A DNA stretch of 64,000 nucleotides from Siccirubricoccus deserti. Lineage in GTDB: Bacteria > Pseudomonadota > Alphaproteobacteria > Acetobacterales > Acetobacteraceae. The stretch lies in NCBI RefSeq assembly GCF_014283215.1, contig NZ_JACOMF010000005.1, positions 124,001-188,000 of the forward strand, in the 5' to 3' direction. Position 1 is the stretch's first letter; each line of letters begins with the position of its first letter. Below, in pieces: positions 6,661 to 17,198 of the stretch. A program made the position numbers and the translations under genes. Under the pieces are notes generated by a model. That model worked only from the letters and a program-made list of their open reading frames with translations. It had not been told where the DNA came from and made no database searches.

Positions 6661-6678
6661 TAATAAATGTCGTTTGTC
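6661..6678 (-). promoter_or_regulatory. 17-bp motif, copy 2, in the lysR/CBS divergent region
   Basis: The minus strand reads GACAAACGACATTTATTA, matching copy 1 at 16 of 17 positions. It lies about 45 bases upstream of the lysR GTG and 75 bases upstream of the CBS gene, a typical place for a LysR-type operator. Confidence 0.5.
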
Positions 6679-6751
6679 TGCTGGAAATTGCAGCCGCATC
6701 ATCCTGCTGGCTGCCGGCGGCACGATCCGGCACGCACGGAGGGATCCGGCA

Positions 6752-6967
6752 ATGCGCGAGCGGAGGGTGTGGGAGGTGATGACGGCCGATGTGGTGACCG
6801 TCCCGCCGGAACTGCCTGTCATCAGGATTGCCTTGCTGCTGTGCGAGCGTGGCATCTCCGCGGTGCCGGTCGTCGGCGCCGGTGGCTGCGTGCTCGGCAT
6901 CGTCAGCCGGGGCGATCTGCTGCGCGCGCCGCCGGCCGGAGCGGCGGTGCCGGCCGGCCTGGCCTGA
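6752..6967 (+). CDS. short protein with a single CBS motif
   Basis: The 71-residue product is almost entirely one CBS motif (VWEVMTADVVTVPPELPVIR, GISAVPVVGAGGCVLGIVSRGDLL). CBS motifs normally work in pairs that bind adenosine nucleotides, so this protein would have to dimerise to build a full module, or it is a truncated remnant. GGAGGG about 9 bases upstream supports the ATG at 6752. It is divergent from lysR and shares its control region. It ends 15 bases before the convergent dehydrogenase gene. Confidence 0.7.
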   Translation: MRERRVWEVMTADVVTVPPELPVIRIALLLCERGISAVPVVGAGGCVLGIVSRGDLLRAPPAGAAVPAGLA

Positions 6968-6982
6968 GCGGGGCCGGTCGCC

Positions 6983-7915
6983 TCAGCACATCGCCAGCGC
7001 GACCTGGACCCGGGCGGCGATCAGCGAGGAGATCCGCACATTGCTCTCGATGGTGGCGCCGGCGATGTGCGGGGTCAGCACCAGCCCGGGCGCGCCGACC
7101 AGCGGGCTGTCGATCGGCAGCGGCTCCACCTCGAACACATCAAGCGCGGCGCCGCCGAGCCGGCCCGCCCTGAGCGCCGTGGCCAGCGCCGCCTCATCCA
7201 CCACCCCGCCGCGCGAGGCGTTCACCAGCACCGCATTGGGCTTCATCAGGGCCAGCCGCGCGGCGGAGACGATGTGCCGCGTGGCCGGTTCCAGCGGCAC
7301 ATGCAGGGTCAGCGCATCGGCGCGGGTGAAGAGCTCATCCAGCGACACCTGCTCGGTCGCGGTCTCCGACCAGCCGGAATGGTCGAGCGGCAGCACCGGG
7401 TCATGCGCGATGATCTGCATGTCGAAGGCCCGCGCCAGCCGGGCGACGCGCCGGCCGATGTCACCGAGGCCGAGGATGCCAAGCGTCTTGCCGGCCATCT
7501 CGCGGCCGCGCTTCAGCCGGTCCCGCGGCCATTCGCCGCTGGCGACCGCCAGCGTGTCCTGGAAGGCCCCGCGCAGCAGCATGCCGATGGCCAGGATGGC
7601 ATATTCGGCAACGGATGCGGCATTCGCGCCGGAGGCCGGGACGACCTCGACGCCGCGGGCGCGGCAGGCGGCGAGATCGATGTTGTAGACGCCGACCCCG
7701 AGCCGCCCGAGCACCCGCAGCCGCGGTGCCGCGTCCAGCAGCGCGGCATCCACAATGGTGCGGTTGCGGACGATCAGCGCGCGTGCCTCGGCCAGCGCGG
7801 TGCGCAGCCGGTCGGGCGCGTCGAACAACTCGGGATCGTACAGGGTTGGCCAGGCGGCACGCAGCTTCTCGACGGCTGATGCTTCCATGAATTCGGTGAT
7901 GACGATCTGGCCCAT
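6983..7915 (-). CDS. D-2-hydroxyacid dehydrogenase (SerA/GhrB-like)
   Basis: The 310-residue product is an NAD-dependent D-isomer 2-hydroxyacid dehydrogenase. It shows the nucleotide-binding loop GILGLGDIGRRVARL, the catalytic-Arg segment VNASRGGVVDEAAL, the Glu segment DVFEVEPL and the catalytic-His segment LTPHIAGAT. It lacks the ACT domain of long phosphoglycerate dehydrogenases. The start at 7915 gives the usual MGQIVITEF beginning; an ATG 18 bases upstream is an alternative. The substrate cannot be assigned; the neighbours do not suggest serine biosynthesis. Confidence 0.85.
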   Translation of the reverse strand: MGQIVITEFMEASAVEKLRAAWPTLYDPELFDAPDRLRTALAEARALIVRNRTIVDAALLDAAPRLRVLGRLGVGVYNIDLAACRARGVEVVPASGANAASVAEYAILAIGMLLRGAFQDTLAVASGEWPRDRLKRGREMAGKTLGILGLGDIGRRVARLARAFDMQIIAHDPVLPLDHSGWSETATEQVSLDELFTRADALTLHVPLEPATRHIVSAARLALMKPNAVLVNASRGGVVDEAALATALRAGRLGGAALDVFEVEPLPIDSPLVGAPGLVLTPHIAGATIESNVRISSLIAARVQVALAMC

Positions 7916-8080
7916 GACCGGTCCGCCCTGCATACCCTGTTGTCGCTGCCTTCGCGGCAGTCTCCACCCGGCGAGCCTAGGGCACGGGCACTTGAACCAA
8001 CAAAGGAAACCGGACTTCGTTCGGTAGCGGAGGGCGGTGAAAATCAATCCTTGCCACGCCGCAGGAGGCGCGGCGCCGCG

Positions 8081-9781
8081 TCATGCAACCGGCAGCCGCA
8101 CAACGAAGCGTGCCCCGGTGACCTTGCCGGCGGCGTCGCGGCGGTTCTCGGCGCTGATCCGGCCGCGCAGCCCCTCGACGATCTGACGGCAGATCGACAG
8201 GCCAAGGCCGGAATGCTGCCCGAATTGCTCGCCATGCGGCCGCTCGGAATAGAAGCGTTCGAAGATGCCCTCGAGCTTGGCCTCGGGAATGCCGGGGCCC
8301 TCGTCCTCCACCACCACCTCGACCATGGCGCCGGTTGGCCGGGCGCGAACCCAGACGCGGCCCTTGGCCGGGCTGAAGGAGATGGCGTTGCCCAGCAGGT
8401 TGCGCAGCACCTGCACCAGCCGGCCCTCGACGCCGCGGACCACCAGCCCCTCGGCCGGGGCCTCCAGCTGCACCGTCGGGGCGTCATCCGAATTGCGGGT
8501 CGAGTTGTGCAGCTCGGCCAGGGTGGAGAGGATCGGCGCCACATCGACCGGCACCGCCACGGTGCGCGATAGCTCGGCATCGACCCGCGAGCTGTCGGAG
8601 ATGTCGGCGATCAGCCGGTCCATCCGCACCGCATCCTCGGCGATGATCGCCAGCAGGCGCTTCTGCTGTTCCGGATTCTCGACGCGGCGCAGGGTCTCGA
8701 TCGCGCTGCGAACCGAGGTGAGCGGGTTGCGCAGCTCATGCGCCACATCGGCGGCGAAGCGCTCGTTGGTGTCGATCCGGGCCCAGAGCGCGCGGGCGGC
8801 CGATTGCAGGTCGCGCGCCAGGATGCCGATCTCATCCGCCCGCGCCAGCAGGCCTGCCGGCACGCTGCCGCCGCGCCCCTCGCCCTGGCGCATCGCCGCC
8901 GCGGCGCCGGCCAGCTGCATGATCGGGTTGGCCAGGGTCTGCGCCAGGTAGATCGACAGCGCCACCGTCACCACCAGGGAGATGCCGAAGATGCTGAGCA
9001 CGCTGGCGCGGATCTCGAACAGCCGCTTGTCCACCTCCCGCGCCTCGCGGGTCAGCAGGACGATGCCGACCGACTGGTTGCCGCGCCGTGCCGGCTCGGC
9101 CACCGAGACCAGCAGCCTGCCATCCGCGGTGCGGCGGATGTAGGGGCGTACGCCGCCTTCCAGCGCCAGGCGCAATTCCTCCCGTCGGTCGGCGCCGCCG
9201 GTGGGGTTGAACTCCGGCTGCCAATCGAAGGAGGGGGCGTCCGGATTCTGGTCGACGAAGACGTTGTCGCGATCGCCCTGGCCGAACAGCGGTCGCGGCA
9301 GCAGGGTCAGCACCTGGTCGTAGATACGGCCGATGCTGGCCGAGAAGGCGCCGCGCGGCTCCGGCGGCGGCAGCGGCTGGGTGACCACGGCGCCGCCGGC
9401 GCCTTCCCGCACCCGGCTGTCGGCGACGACCAGGCCGGTGTTGTCGAACAGCTTGGCCTGGGTGTTCGGGGAGGGGTCGACCAGCCGGCGCAGCAGCGGC
9501 CGCGCCGCCTCCGGCACCAGCATGGCGCGGTCGTCCTGCAGCCGGGTCGCGGCCTCGGCGATGGCGCCGGCGTAGATCCGGGCCTGGGTCCGCATTGCCT
9601 CCACCTCGGCGGCGAGCAGCCCATTCTGGTACTGGTCGAGGTAGAGCATGGCCGCCGCCAACAGCGCCGGCGGCAGGGCATTCAGCAGCAGGATCCGGCG
9701 CAGCAGCGGCGAGACCCAGCGGCGGCGCTGCTGGCCGCCGGCGGATTGCTTCTGGTCCGACGGAACGCCGACATCGGGCAT
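8081..9781 (-). CDS. chvG: sensor histidine kinase, ChvG/ExoS-like
   Basis: The 566-residue product has a cytoplasmic N terminus, a first membrane segment near residues 28-48, a periplasmic domain of about 210 residues, a second segment near 262-285, a HAMP region, the dimerisation box FAADVAHELRNPLTSVRSA (His about 349) and a HATPase domain with NLLGNAISFSP, DEGPGIP and GLGLSICRQIVEG. The H-box and architecture match ChvG of Rhizobiales, which responds to acid and envelope stress and phosphorylates ChvI. It lies 89 bases downstream of chvI on the same strand, and pckA is nearby, the conserved alphaproteobacterial arrangement. Confidence 0.87.
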   Translation of the reverse strand: MPDVGVPSDQKQSAGGQQRRRWVSPLLRRILLLNALPPALLAAAMLYLDQYQNGLLAAEVEAMRTQARIYAGAIAEAATRLQDDRAMLVPEAARPLLRRLVDPSPNTQAKLFDNTGLVVADSRVREGAGGAVVTQPLPPPEPRGAFSASIGRIYDQVLTLLPRPLFGQGDRDNVFVDQNPDAPSFDWQPEFNPTGGADRREELRLALEGGVRPYIRRTADGRLLVSVAEPARRGNQSVGIVLLTREAREVDKRLFEIRASVLSIFGISLVVTVALSIYLAQTLANPIMQLAGAAAAMRQGEGRGGSVPAGLLARADEIGILARDLQSAARALWARIDTNERFAADVAHELRNPLTSVRSAIETLRRVENPEQQKRLLAIIAEDAVRMDRLIADISDSSRVDAELSRTVAVPVDVAPILSTLAELHNSTRNSDDAPTVQLEAPAEGLVVRGVEGRLVQVLRNLLGNAISFSPAKGRVWVRARPTGAMVEVVVEDEGPGIPEAKLEGIFERFYSERPHGEQFGQHSGLGLSICRQIVEGLRGRISAENRRDAAGKVTGARFVVRLPVA

Positions 9782-9870
9782 GGAAGATCCTGTCTGGGCG
9801 CTCCGCGCCGAGCCTGTCTGGACGTCACGTGCCGGGCCGCGGCGGCGGGAAGGGGCCCGCCCCGCGCCGC

Positions 9871-10572
9871 TCAGCTTTCCTTGTAGCGATAGCCGATGCC
9901 GTAGAGCGTCTCGATCTGCGCGAAATCATCATCCGCCTGGCGGAATTTCTTGCGCACCCGTTTCACATGGCTGTCGATGGTGCGGTCGTCCACGTAGATG
10001 TTCTCGCCATAGGCGGCATCGATCAGCTGGTCGCGGTTCTTCACCATGCCCGGCCGCAGGGCCAGCGCCTTCACCAGCAGGAATTCGGTGACGGTGAGCT
10101 GGATGTCGTGACCCTTCCAAACGCAGGTATGCTTGGTCTCGTCCAGCACCAGGTCGCCGCGGACGATGATGCCGCCGGCGGGGGTGCCGCTGCCCTCGGC
10201 GCGGCTGGCCTCGTTGCGCCGCAGCAGGGCGCGGATTCGTTCCAGCAGCAGCCGCTGACTGAACGGCTTGGTGATGTAGTCGTCGGCACCGAGCCGCAGC
10301 CCCATCAGCTCGTCCACCTCCTCATCCTTCGAGGTGAGGAAAACCACCGGCATGGCGCTGCGTTGCCGGAGCCGTTGAAGCAGTTCCATGCCGTCCATGC
10401 GTGGCATCTTGATGTCGAGCACGGCAAGGTCGGCGGGCCGGGCCAGCAGACCCTGCAGGGCGCTTTCGCCATCGGTATAGGTGCGGACCTGGAAGCCTTC
10501 CTGCTCCAGGGTCATGGAAACCGAGGTGAGGATGTTGCGGTCGTCGTCCACCAGGGCAATCGTGGCGGGCAT
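9871..10572 (-). CDS. chvI: response regulator, ChvI-like (OmpR/PhoB family)
   Basis: The 233-residue product has a receiver domain (LVDDD near the N terminus, phosphoacceptor Asp53 in [16 protein letters not shown]) and a C-terminal winged helix ([22 protein letters not shown], then [18 protein letters not shown] and [12 protein letters not shown]). The DNA-binding part is very close in wording to ChvI of Rhizobium and Agrobacterium. It precedes chvG in one operon and is divergent from a HugZ-like gene; pckA follows. ChvI regulators control envelope, exopolysaccharide and acid-response genes, which may include the glycan genes in this window, though no evidence here shows that. Confidence 0.9.
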   Translation of the reverse strand: MPATIALVDDDRNILTSVSMTLEQEGFQVRTYTDGESALQGLLARPADLAVLDIKMPRMDGMELLQRLRQRSAMPVVFLTSKDEEVDELMGLRLGADDYITKPFSQRLLLERIRALLRRNEASRAEGSGTPAGGIIVRGDLVLDETKHTCVWKGHDIQLTVTEFLLVKALALRPGMVKNRDQLIDAAYGENIYVDDRTIDSHVKRVRKKFRQADDDFAQIETLYGIGYRYKES

Positions 10573-10616
10573 GATCTGGTCTCCGGGGCTGGTCGGCAGC
10601 CCGTCTGCCTTGCAAG

Positions 10617-10640
10617 ATGCACGGAATGATGCACGGAATA
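10617..10640. repeat. tandem 12-bp repeat in the chvI/hugZ divergent region
   Basis: ATGCACGGAATG (10617-10628) is followed directly by ATGCACGGAATA (10629-10640). It lies 45-68 bases upstream of the chvI start and about 40-60 bases before the HugZ-like gene. Directly repeated sites often bind OmpR-type regulators, so it is a candidate ChvI site. Confidence 0.4.
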
Positions 10641-10680
10641 TGGTGCCGGATTGTGGCAGAACCCGCGCGGGGGCAAGAGG

Positions 10681-11418
10681 GTGACGGAGTCTCCGGGTTT
10701 CGAGGCGCGCCGGCTGATCCGTGCCGCCGCCGTCGCCACCCTGGCCACCCAGGCGGGCGGCCAGCCCTTCGCCAGCCTGGTGACCCCGGCGGCAGCGCCG
10801 GATCTGACGCCCCTGCTGCTGCTCTCCTCGCTCTCGGAACACAGCCGCCAGCTCCGCGCCGAGCCGCGCTGCGCCCTGATGTTCACCGGCCCGGCGGAAG
10901 GCGCCAACCCGCAGACCGCGCCGCGGGTGACCCTGACCGGCCTCGCCACCCCGGTGCCGGCCGAGGAGGTACCGGCGCTGAAGCCGCGCTGGCTGGCGAA
11001 ACACCCCTATGCCGCGCTTTACGCCGATTTCGCCGATTTCACCCTGTGGCAAGTGGCGCCCGGCGGGGCCCTGCTGGTGGGCGGCTTCGCCCGCGCCACC
11101 CGGCTGACGTTGGCCGAGCTGCTGCCCGACCCGGCGGCGGTCGCCGCCATTGCCGTGGCCGAAGCCGGAATACTCTCCCATGTGAACACCGACCACTTGG
11201 ATGCCCTGGCGGCGATCGCCACCGGGCTTCTGGGCGCCGCCGCCGGTGAATGGCGGATGGTGGCGGTCGATGTGGATGGCGCCGATCTGGCGGCGGGGGA
11301 GGCGGTGCTGCGGCTGCCCTTCGCCGCGCCGGCCGCCTCGCCCGAGGCGGTCCGGGCCGAATTGGTCGCCGCGACCAGGGCTGCCCGGGCCGGGCACCGG
11401 GAGGCCAAGGCCAGGTGA
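10681..11418 (+). CDS. HugZ-like / pyridoxamine 5'-phosphate oxidase-fold protein with DUF2470-like domain
   Basis: The 245-residue product starts with a split-barrel flavin-fold domain ([55 protein letters not shown]) and ends with a heme-utilisation type domain around [16 protein letters not shown]. This matches the HugZ/DUF2470 family, some members of which bind or degrade heme. The GTG at 10681 is preceded by GGGGG at suitable distance and gives the usual family N terminus. It is divergent from chvI and upstream of pckA. Enzymatic function is not established for this subgroup. Confidence 0.78.
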   Translation: MTESPGFEARRLIRAAAVATLATQAGGQPFASLVTPAAAPDLTPLLLLSSLSEHSRQLRAEPRCALMFTGPAEGANPQTAPRVTLTGLATPVPAEEVPALKPRWLAKHPYAALYADFADFTLWQVAPGGALLVGGFARATRLTLAELLPDPAAVAAIAVAEAGILSHVNTDHLDALAAIATGLLGAAAGEWRMVAVDVDGADLAAGEAVLRLPFAAPAASPEAVRAELVAATRAARAGHREAKAR

Positions 11419-11561
11419 CGGGGCCGTGCCCAGGCCTCGCGTTGACCCCACCCGGCGTGGCGCCGTAATTTGGCCGCCGAAACCGCTGATACGATGTCCC
11501 GAACACCAGTGCCGCCACAACCGGCGGTTGCCGTCCCTGTCCGATGCCGGAGGAGTTTCCG

Positions 11562-13156
<1,595 letters not shown>

Positions 13157-13157
<1 letters not shown>

Positions 13158-13573
13158 TGCCCGACGGCGGAATGGGGCCGGGACGCGGCGGCCGGGGCAC
13201 CCCCCCGGCCACCAACGTCCTCGGCGGACTGCTACTGCCCTGTTCCGTCGCGCCGCTGACCGGATTCTTCCGGGACGGCTGCTGCAATACCGGGTCCGAG
13301 GACCTCGGGCTGCATGTGGTTTGCGTCGAGATGTCGGCCGAATTCCTGGCGTTCTCGAAAAGCCGGGGCAATGATCTCAGCACGCCGCTGCCGGCCTATG
13401 GCTTCGCCGGGCTGAGGCCCGGCGACCGCTGGTGCCTCTGCGCCGCCCGGTGGGAGGAGGCGCGGCAGGCCGGCTTGGCGCCGAAGGTGCTGCTGGAGGC
13501 GACGCATATCGCCGCGCTGGAGGTCTGCCGGCTGGAGGATCTGCGGGTGCATGCAGTGGATGCGGAGGGGTAG
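13157..13573 (+). CDS. DUF2237 family protein
   Basis: The 138-residue product matches the DUF2237 family throughout: NVLGGLLLPCSVAPLTGFFRDGCCNTGSEDLG, VCVEMSAEFLAFSKSRGNDLSTP and GLRPGDRWCLCAARWEEA. The family is small, cysteine-rich and of unknown function. The ATG overlaps the pckA stop by one base, so it is likely translated from the pckA transcript. The first 18 residues, rich in Gly and Pro, are not part of the domain, so a later start is possible, but no better one is visible. Confidence 0.8.
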
Positions 13574-13875
13574 GTCAGGGAGGCGGAGGGGAATGGACTG
13601 GGCAGCGCTCAGCCCTCCAAATATCCGGAGGCCGCGATAATCCGGACGGATTGGGGGGGATGTGGCTGTGGGAGGTGGCGTCCGGCCTGGCCCGCTTGAA
13701 CAGAACTGCCGCGGCAACAGCGGGATAACCCCGCACCGATGTCAATGGCATAACAATATCAAACCAATTTATTCTTGCGAATAAAGAACATCTTTCATTC
13801 GATTTGAGCATGGATTAGTCTCCCTGGATGCGGCGTGTCGGCATTCTGGCAGCCTGGCTGCGTTAGGGGATTAGG
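13574..13875. other. intergenic region, 302 bases, GC-rich to AT-rich transition
   Basis: The left part is normal GC-rich DNA. From about 13740 the composition drops sharply to AT-rich (AATTTATTCTTGCGAATAAA and similar), continuing into the broken glycosyltransferase gene. No gene was recognised. The AT-rich part probably holds the promoter for the following gene. Confidence 0.5.
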
Positions 13876-15405
13876 ATGCGAGAATTGGCTAGCCCTGTGG
13901 GGGCGGATCTGCGCAAGGTTACACTGGAGAGCGTGCTGCTCGGCATTGTCATAATCGTCATGCTCGCATTCCGCTTGAATGCCGGCCTATTTCGTGACCT
14001 CTGGCAAGATGAAGTCATAGCAACTGTTAATGCGGATAATCCGTTCTGGCGCTTGCCGGCGGCGGTCATCCGGCACGACATTCATCCGATTCTGTAATTC
14101 CTGCAGCTGCGCATATGGAGTTTATTCGGAGACGAAGATTATTTTTTAAGGATCAATTCCTTACTGTGGAATATAATATCAATACTTAGTATGCTTTACG
14201 TTGTCACTAAATTGCACGGCAAGTGGACTGGATATTTCGCTGGAGCGCTTTTTTCTCTTTCGGCACCTGTGGTTTGGATGGCGCAAGAGCTGCGACCATA
14301 TTCATGGATGTATTGCCTGATAATTTGGAATTACTATTTCGTCGAAAGGTACTTTGCCCGGTCGGCTATGCTGTTGCGCGAGGGTCTTATTATAGGGGCG
14401 CTTAATCTTGCAGTCATCCATTCACATGCTCTGGGGTTCCTCGCCATTCTGCTCCTGGGGCTCCAGGCTTTGGTGCGGATTGTCGAAACCGGCGCGACGC
14501 GTCGGCGGTTACTGGGCTGGCTCGTCATCTATGGCGCCTCTGCCCTGGCCGCGGTACCTCCGATCGCGGTTGGGCTGCTCCGGGATGGGAATCTAGGGGC
14601 TGGGGATGGGGCACTAGCCAACCTTCTCGACTGGATGACCCGGTTGATCATGCCGCGCGGAAACTCCCCGCTTCTGCTCGCCCTTTCCGTTGGCCTCTAT
14701 GCGGGCGTGGTGCTGGGCGGGCTGCTAAATCGGCAGTTGCGGCTGACGACGCTGCTGTTCCTCGTGCTGCCATTGGTGGTCGCGACCGCGCTGGGTGCCA
14801 TTGGGATGCCGATCTTCAAGCTAAATATCTTCAGTACCATCATGACCCCTTTCCTGGTCCTGGTCATGGCCTGCCTGACTGCCCGCCTGTCCGACAAGCG
14901 CAGGCTGGCCGCCGCCGTGGCGCTGGGGCTGGTCTTAAGCCTCTTCTCGGCCCAGTATCTTCTGCATCGGCCGCAGACAACCGGCTTCCGGGCTGTCACC
15001 GAGATCATCACGCGTGAGGGCCAGCCGGGTGATCTGGTCTATGTGCCGCAGGGTTCCATATTCTGGGGCGTAGCGCGCTACTTCGGCACAGAGCAGTCGG
15101 CTTGGCATCTGCGGGTCGCACCGGCGGTGCCGGTGCGCTGGCGGCAGGTGTATGATTTCCTGGGTCCGAAGCTGATTGGCTGGTTCGAGCTTGAGCCAGA
15201 GACCCGGTGGCTCGCCACGCGCGCCGGCTACGACATGGTGGTGGGGGATATGGCGCCGGTGGTGGCGGCACAGCGGCCACGGGTCTGGCTCGTGTCCTAC
15301 CCGCCCGGCGCCTTCCCTCCCGGGGTGCCGCCCGCCGCCATCGGCCCGCTCGGGCAGGCATCGATGCGGAGCGTCAATTTCCTGGAGCTCCGCCTCTATC
15401 AGTGA
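13876..15405 (+). pseudogene. membrane glycosyltransferase (GT39/PMT-like), interrupted by one in-frame stop
   Basis: One reading frame runs 13876-15405 with a single TAA at 14095-14097. Before it the product reads through WQDEVIATVN to RHDIHPIL; after it the same frame continues FLQLRIWSLFGDEDYFLRINSLL, then many hydrophobic segments. ArnT/PMT-type enzymes have HP-x-LY-x-L at this place, so the TAA most simply replaces a tyrosine TAT/TAC by one base change. About 509 codons in total, with roughly ten membrane segments. The ATG at 13876 has an AGG-rich ribosome site. The first 600 bases are AT-rich, suggesting transfer. A truncated restart around 14191 would lack the catalytic loop. Confidence 0.72.
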
Positions 15406-15420
15406 CCTCCGCCGTCCGGC

Positions 15421-16269
15421 TCAGCTGCCCCGGTGCTCCCGCCGGTAGGGGTGTGCCGGATAGGTGCCCAGCACCCGGACTTCCCGCGAGAAGAATTCCA
15501 GCTCCTCCAGCGCCTGCCGCAGCGCCGGCTCCTCGGCATGGCCATCGACGTCGGCGAGGAATTGGGTGGCGGTGAACTCACCGTCCAGCATGTAGCTTTC
15601 CAGCTTCGTCATGTTCACGCCGTTCGTGGCGAAGCCGCCCAGCGCCTTGTAGAGCGCCGCCGGGATGTTGCGGACGCGGAAGACGAAGCTGGTCACGCAA
15701 TCCGGGGTGCCGAGCGGCGGCGCCGCGGCGGCCGGCGCGCAGACGTAGAACCGCGTGGTGTTGTGCGCGGCATCCTCGACATTCCGCCGCAGGATCTCCA
15801 GCCCATAGATTTCCGCCGCCAGGGCGCTGGCGATGGCCGCATCCTCCACCCCGCCGCGCTCGGCGATGAGGTGCGCGGCGCCGGCGGTGTCGGCCTCGAT
15901 CACCGCCTCCAGATGCAGCTCCTTCAGGATGCGGCGGACCTGACCAAGCGCCACCGGGTGGCTGTGCGCCCGCTTCAGCGTCGCCAGGGTGGCCCCCTTC
16001 GGCGCCAGCAGGCAGTGCTCCACCCGCTCGAAGTGCTCGCCGACGACGGAGAGGCCGCTGTCCGGCAGCAGCCGGTGGATGTCCGGTACCCGGCCGGCAA
16101 GGGAGTTCTCGCAGGGCAGCATGGCCAGCCCCGCCTCGCCGCTGCGGACCGCATCCATGGCGGCCTCGAAGCTCGGGCAGGGCAGGGTCTCCCAGCCGGG
16201 ATAGGCGGCCCGGCAGGCGAGGTCGGAATAGGCGCCAGGCAGGCCCTGGAAGGCGATGAGTCGGGTCAT
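15421..16269 (-). CDS. pheA: prephenate dehydratase
   Basis: The 282-residue product is a stand-alone prephenate dehydratase, converting prephenate to phenylpyruvate for phenylalanine synthesis. It shows the N-terminal FQGLPGAYSDLACR, MLPCENSLAGRVPDIHRLL, the catalytic NTTRFYVC, and a C-terminal ACT domain (TSFVFRVRNIPAALYKALGGFATNGVNMTKLESYM) that binds phenylalanine for feedback control. There is no chorismate mutase part. The start at 16269 gives the family N terminus MTRLIAFQG. It is divergent from hisN, with 128 bases between. Confidence 0.93.
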   Translation of the reverse strand: MTRLIAFQGLPGAYSDLACRAAYPGWETLPCPSFEAAMDAVRSGEAGLAMLPCENSLAGRVPDIHRLLPDSGLSVVGEHFERVEHCLLAPKGATLATLKRAHSHPVALGQVRRILKELHLEAVIEADTAGAAHLIAERGGVEDAAIASALAAEIYGLEILRRNVEDAAHNTTRFYVCAPAAAAPPLGTPDCVTSFVFRVRNIPAALYKALGGFATNGVNMTKLESYMLDGEFTATQFLADVDGHAEEPALRQALEELEFFSREVRVLGTYPAHPYRREHRGS

Positions 16270-16397
16270 GAGCGGCTCCGCCGTCCGGCGCATTGCCGCC
16301 GGCGGGCGGTTGCTGCAATGCGGGGGCGGCACTAGGGTGCGCGCGCTTCTAGTCACGAGAGCGCGTGTCCGCAAACCGCGAAAGGATTGCCGCAGGC

Positions 16398-17195
16398 ATG
16401 GCCACGCCGCTGCGGGACACAATGCCGGATTTCATCGCCGCGGCCGAGGCGGCGGCGGACGTCGCCGGGGCGGTGATCCGACCGCTGTTCCGCAGCCGGC
16501 TGCTGGTCGAGGCCAAGGGCGATGCCAGCCCGGTGACCGAGGCTGATCGCGGTGCCGAGCAGGCGATCCGCGCCCTGCTGCAGGAACGTTTCCCCGACCA
16601 CGGCCTCTGGGGCGAGGAATACGGGCCGGAGCGGGCGGCGGCGGAATACCTCTGGGTGCTCGACCCGATCGACGGCACCCGCGCCTTCGTCACCGGCAGG
16701 CCGCTGTTCGGCACGCTGATCGCCCTGCTGCGCAACGGCCGCCCGATCCTCGGGCTGATTGACCAGCCGGCGCTGGGGGAGCGTTGGCTCGGCGTCGCCG
16801 GGCAGCCGACCCGCTTCCGCTCGCCGCTCGGCGGCGCCGCTGGCTGCCGGCCCTGCGCCCGCCTGGCCGAGGCGGAGCTGTCCTGCACCAGCCCCGACAT
16901 ATTCTCCCCTGCCGACCGCCCGGGCTTCGAGCGGCTGCGCGCCGCCGCGCGCCGGGTGACCTGGGGCGGCGATTGTTATTCCTATGGGCTGCTCGCCCTC
17001 GGCCTCGTCGATGTGGTGGCGGAATCCACCATGAAGCCCTGGGACTGGGCGGCGCTGGTGCCGGTGGTCGAGGGCGCCGGCGGCCGGGTGACCAGTTGGG
17101 ACGGCGAGCCCCTGACCCTGGAGAGCGACGGAAGGGTGCTGGCGGTGGGCGATCCGGCGCTGCTGCCGGAGGCCGTCCGGCTGTTGCAAGGTTAG
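16398..17195 (+). CDS. hisN: inositol-monophosphatase family histidinol-phosphatase
   Basis: The 265-residue product has the Li+-sensitive phosphatase signatures: GEEYGPE (metal Glu), WVLDPIDGTRAFVTG (metal Asp pair) and KPWDWAALVPVVEGAGG. The TRAFVTGRPLFGTLIAL wording is typical of HisN-type histidinol-phosphate phosphatases, which remove phosphate in histidine synthesis, rather than CysQ. An ATG at 16398 follows AAAGGA; a GTG at 16365 in the same frame would add 11 residues. It ends 3 bases before yejA, so these may share a transcript. Confidence 0.84.
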   Translation: MATPLRDTMPDFIAAAEAAADVAGAVIRPLFRSRLLVEAKGDASPVTEADRGAEQAIRALLQERFPDHGLWGEEYGPERAAAEYLWVLDPIDGTRAFVTGRPLFGTLIALLRNGRPILGLIDQPALGERWLGVAGQPTRFRSPLGGAAGCRPCARLAEAELSCTSPDIFSPADRPGFERLRAAARRVTWGGDCYSYGLLALGLVDVVAESTMKPWDWAALVPVVEGAGGRVTSWDGEPLTLESDGRVLAVGDPALLPEAVRLLQG

Positions 17196-17198
17196 GCC

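Noticed and set aside
13664-13728. Short frame encoding MWLWEVASGLARLN and a few more residues
   Set aside because: Only about 22 codons, no ribosome site and no hydrophobic or conserved pattern.
14191-15405. A separate intact gene starting at the ATG at 14191
   Set aside because: The same frame continues upstream through 14098 with matching family sequence to the TAA, so it is the rest of a broken gene rather than an independent one.
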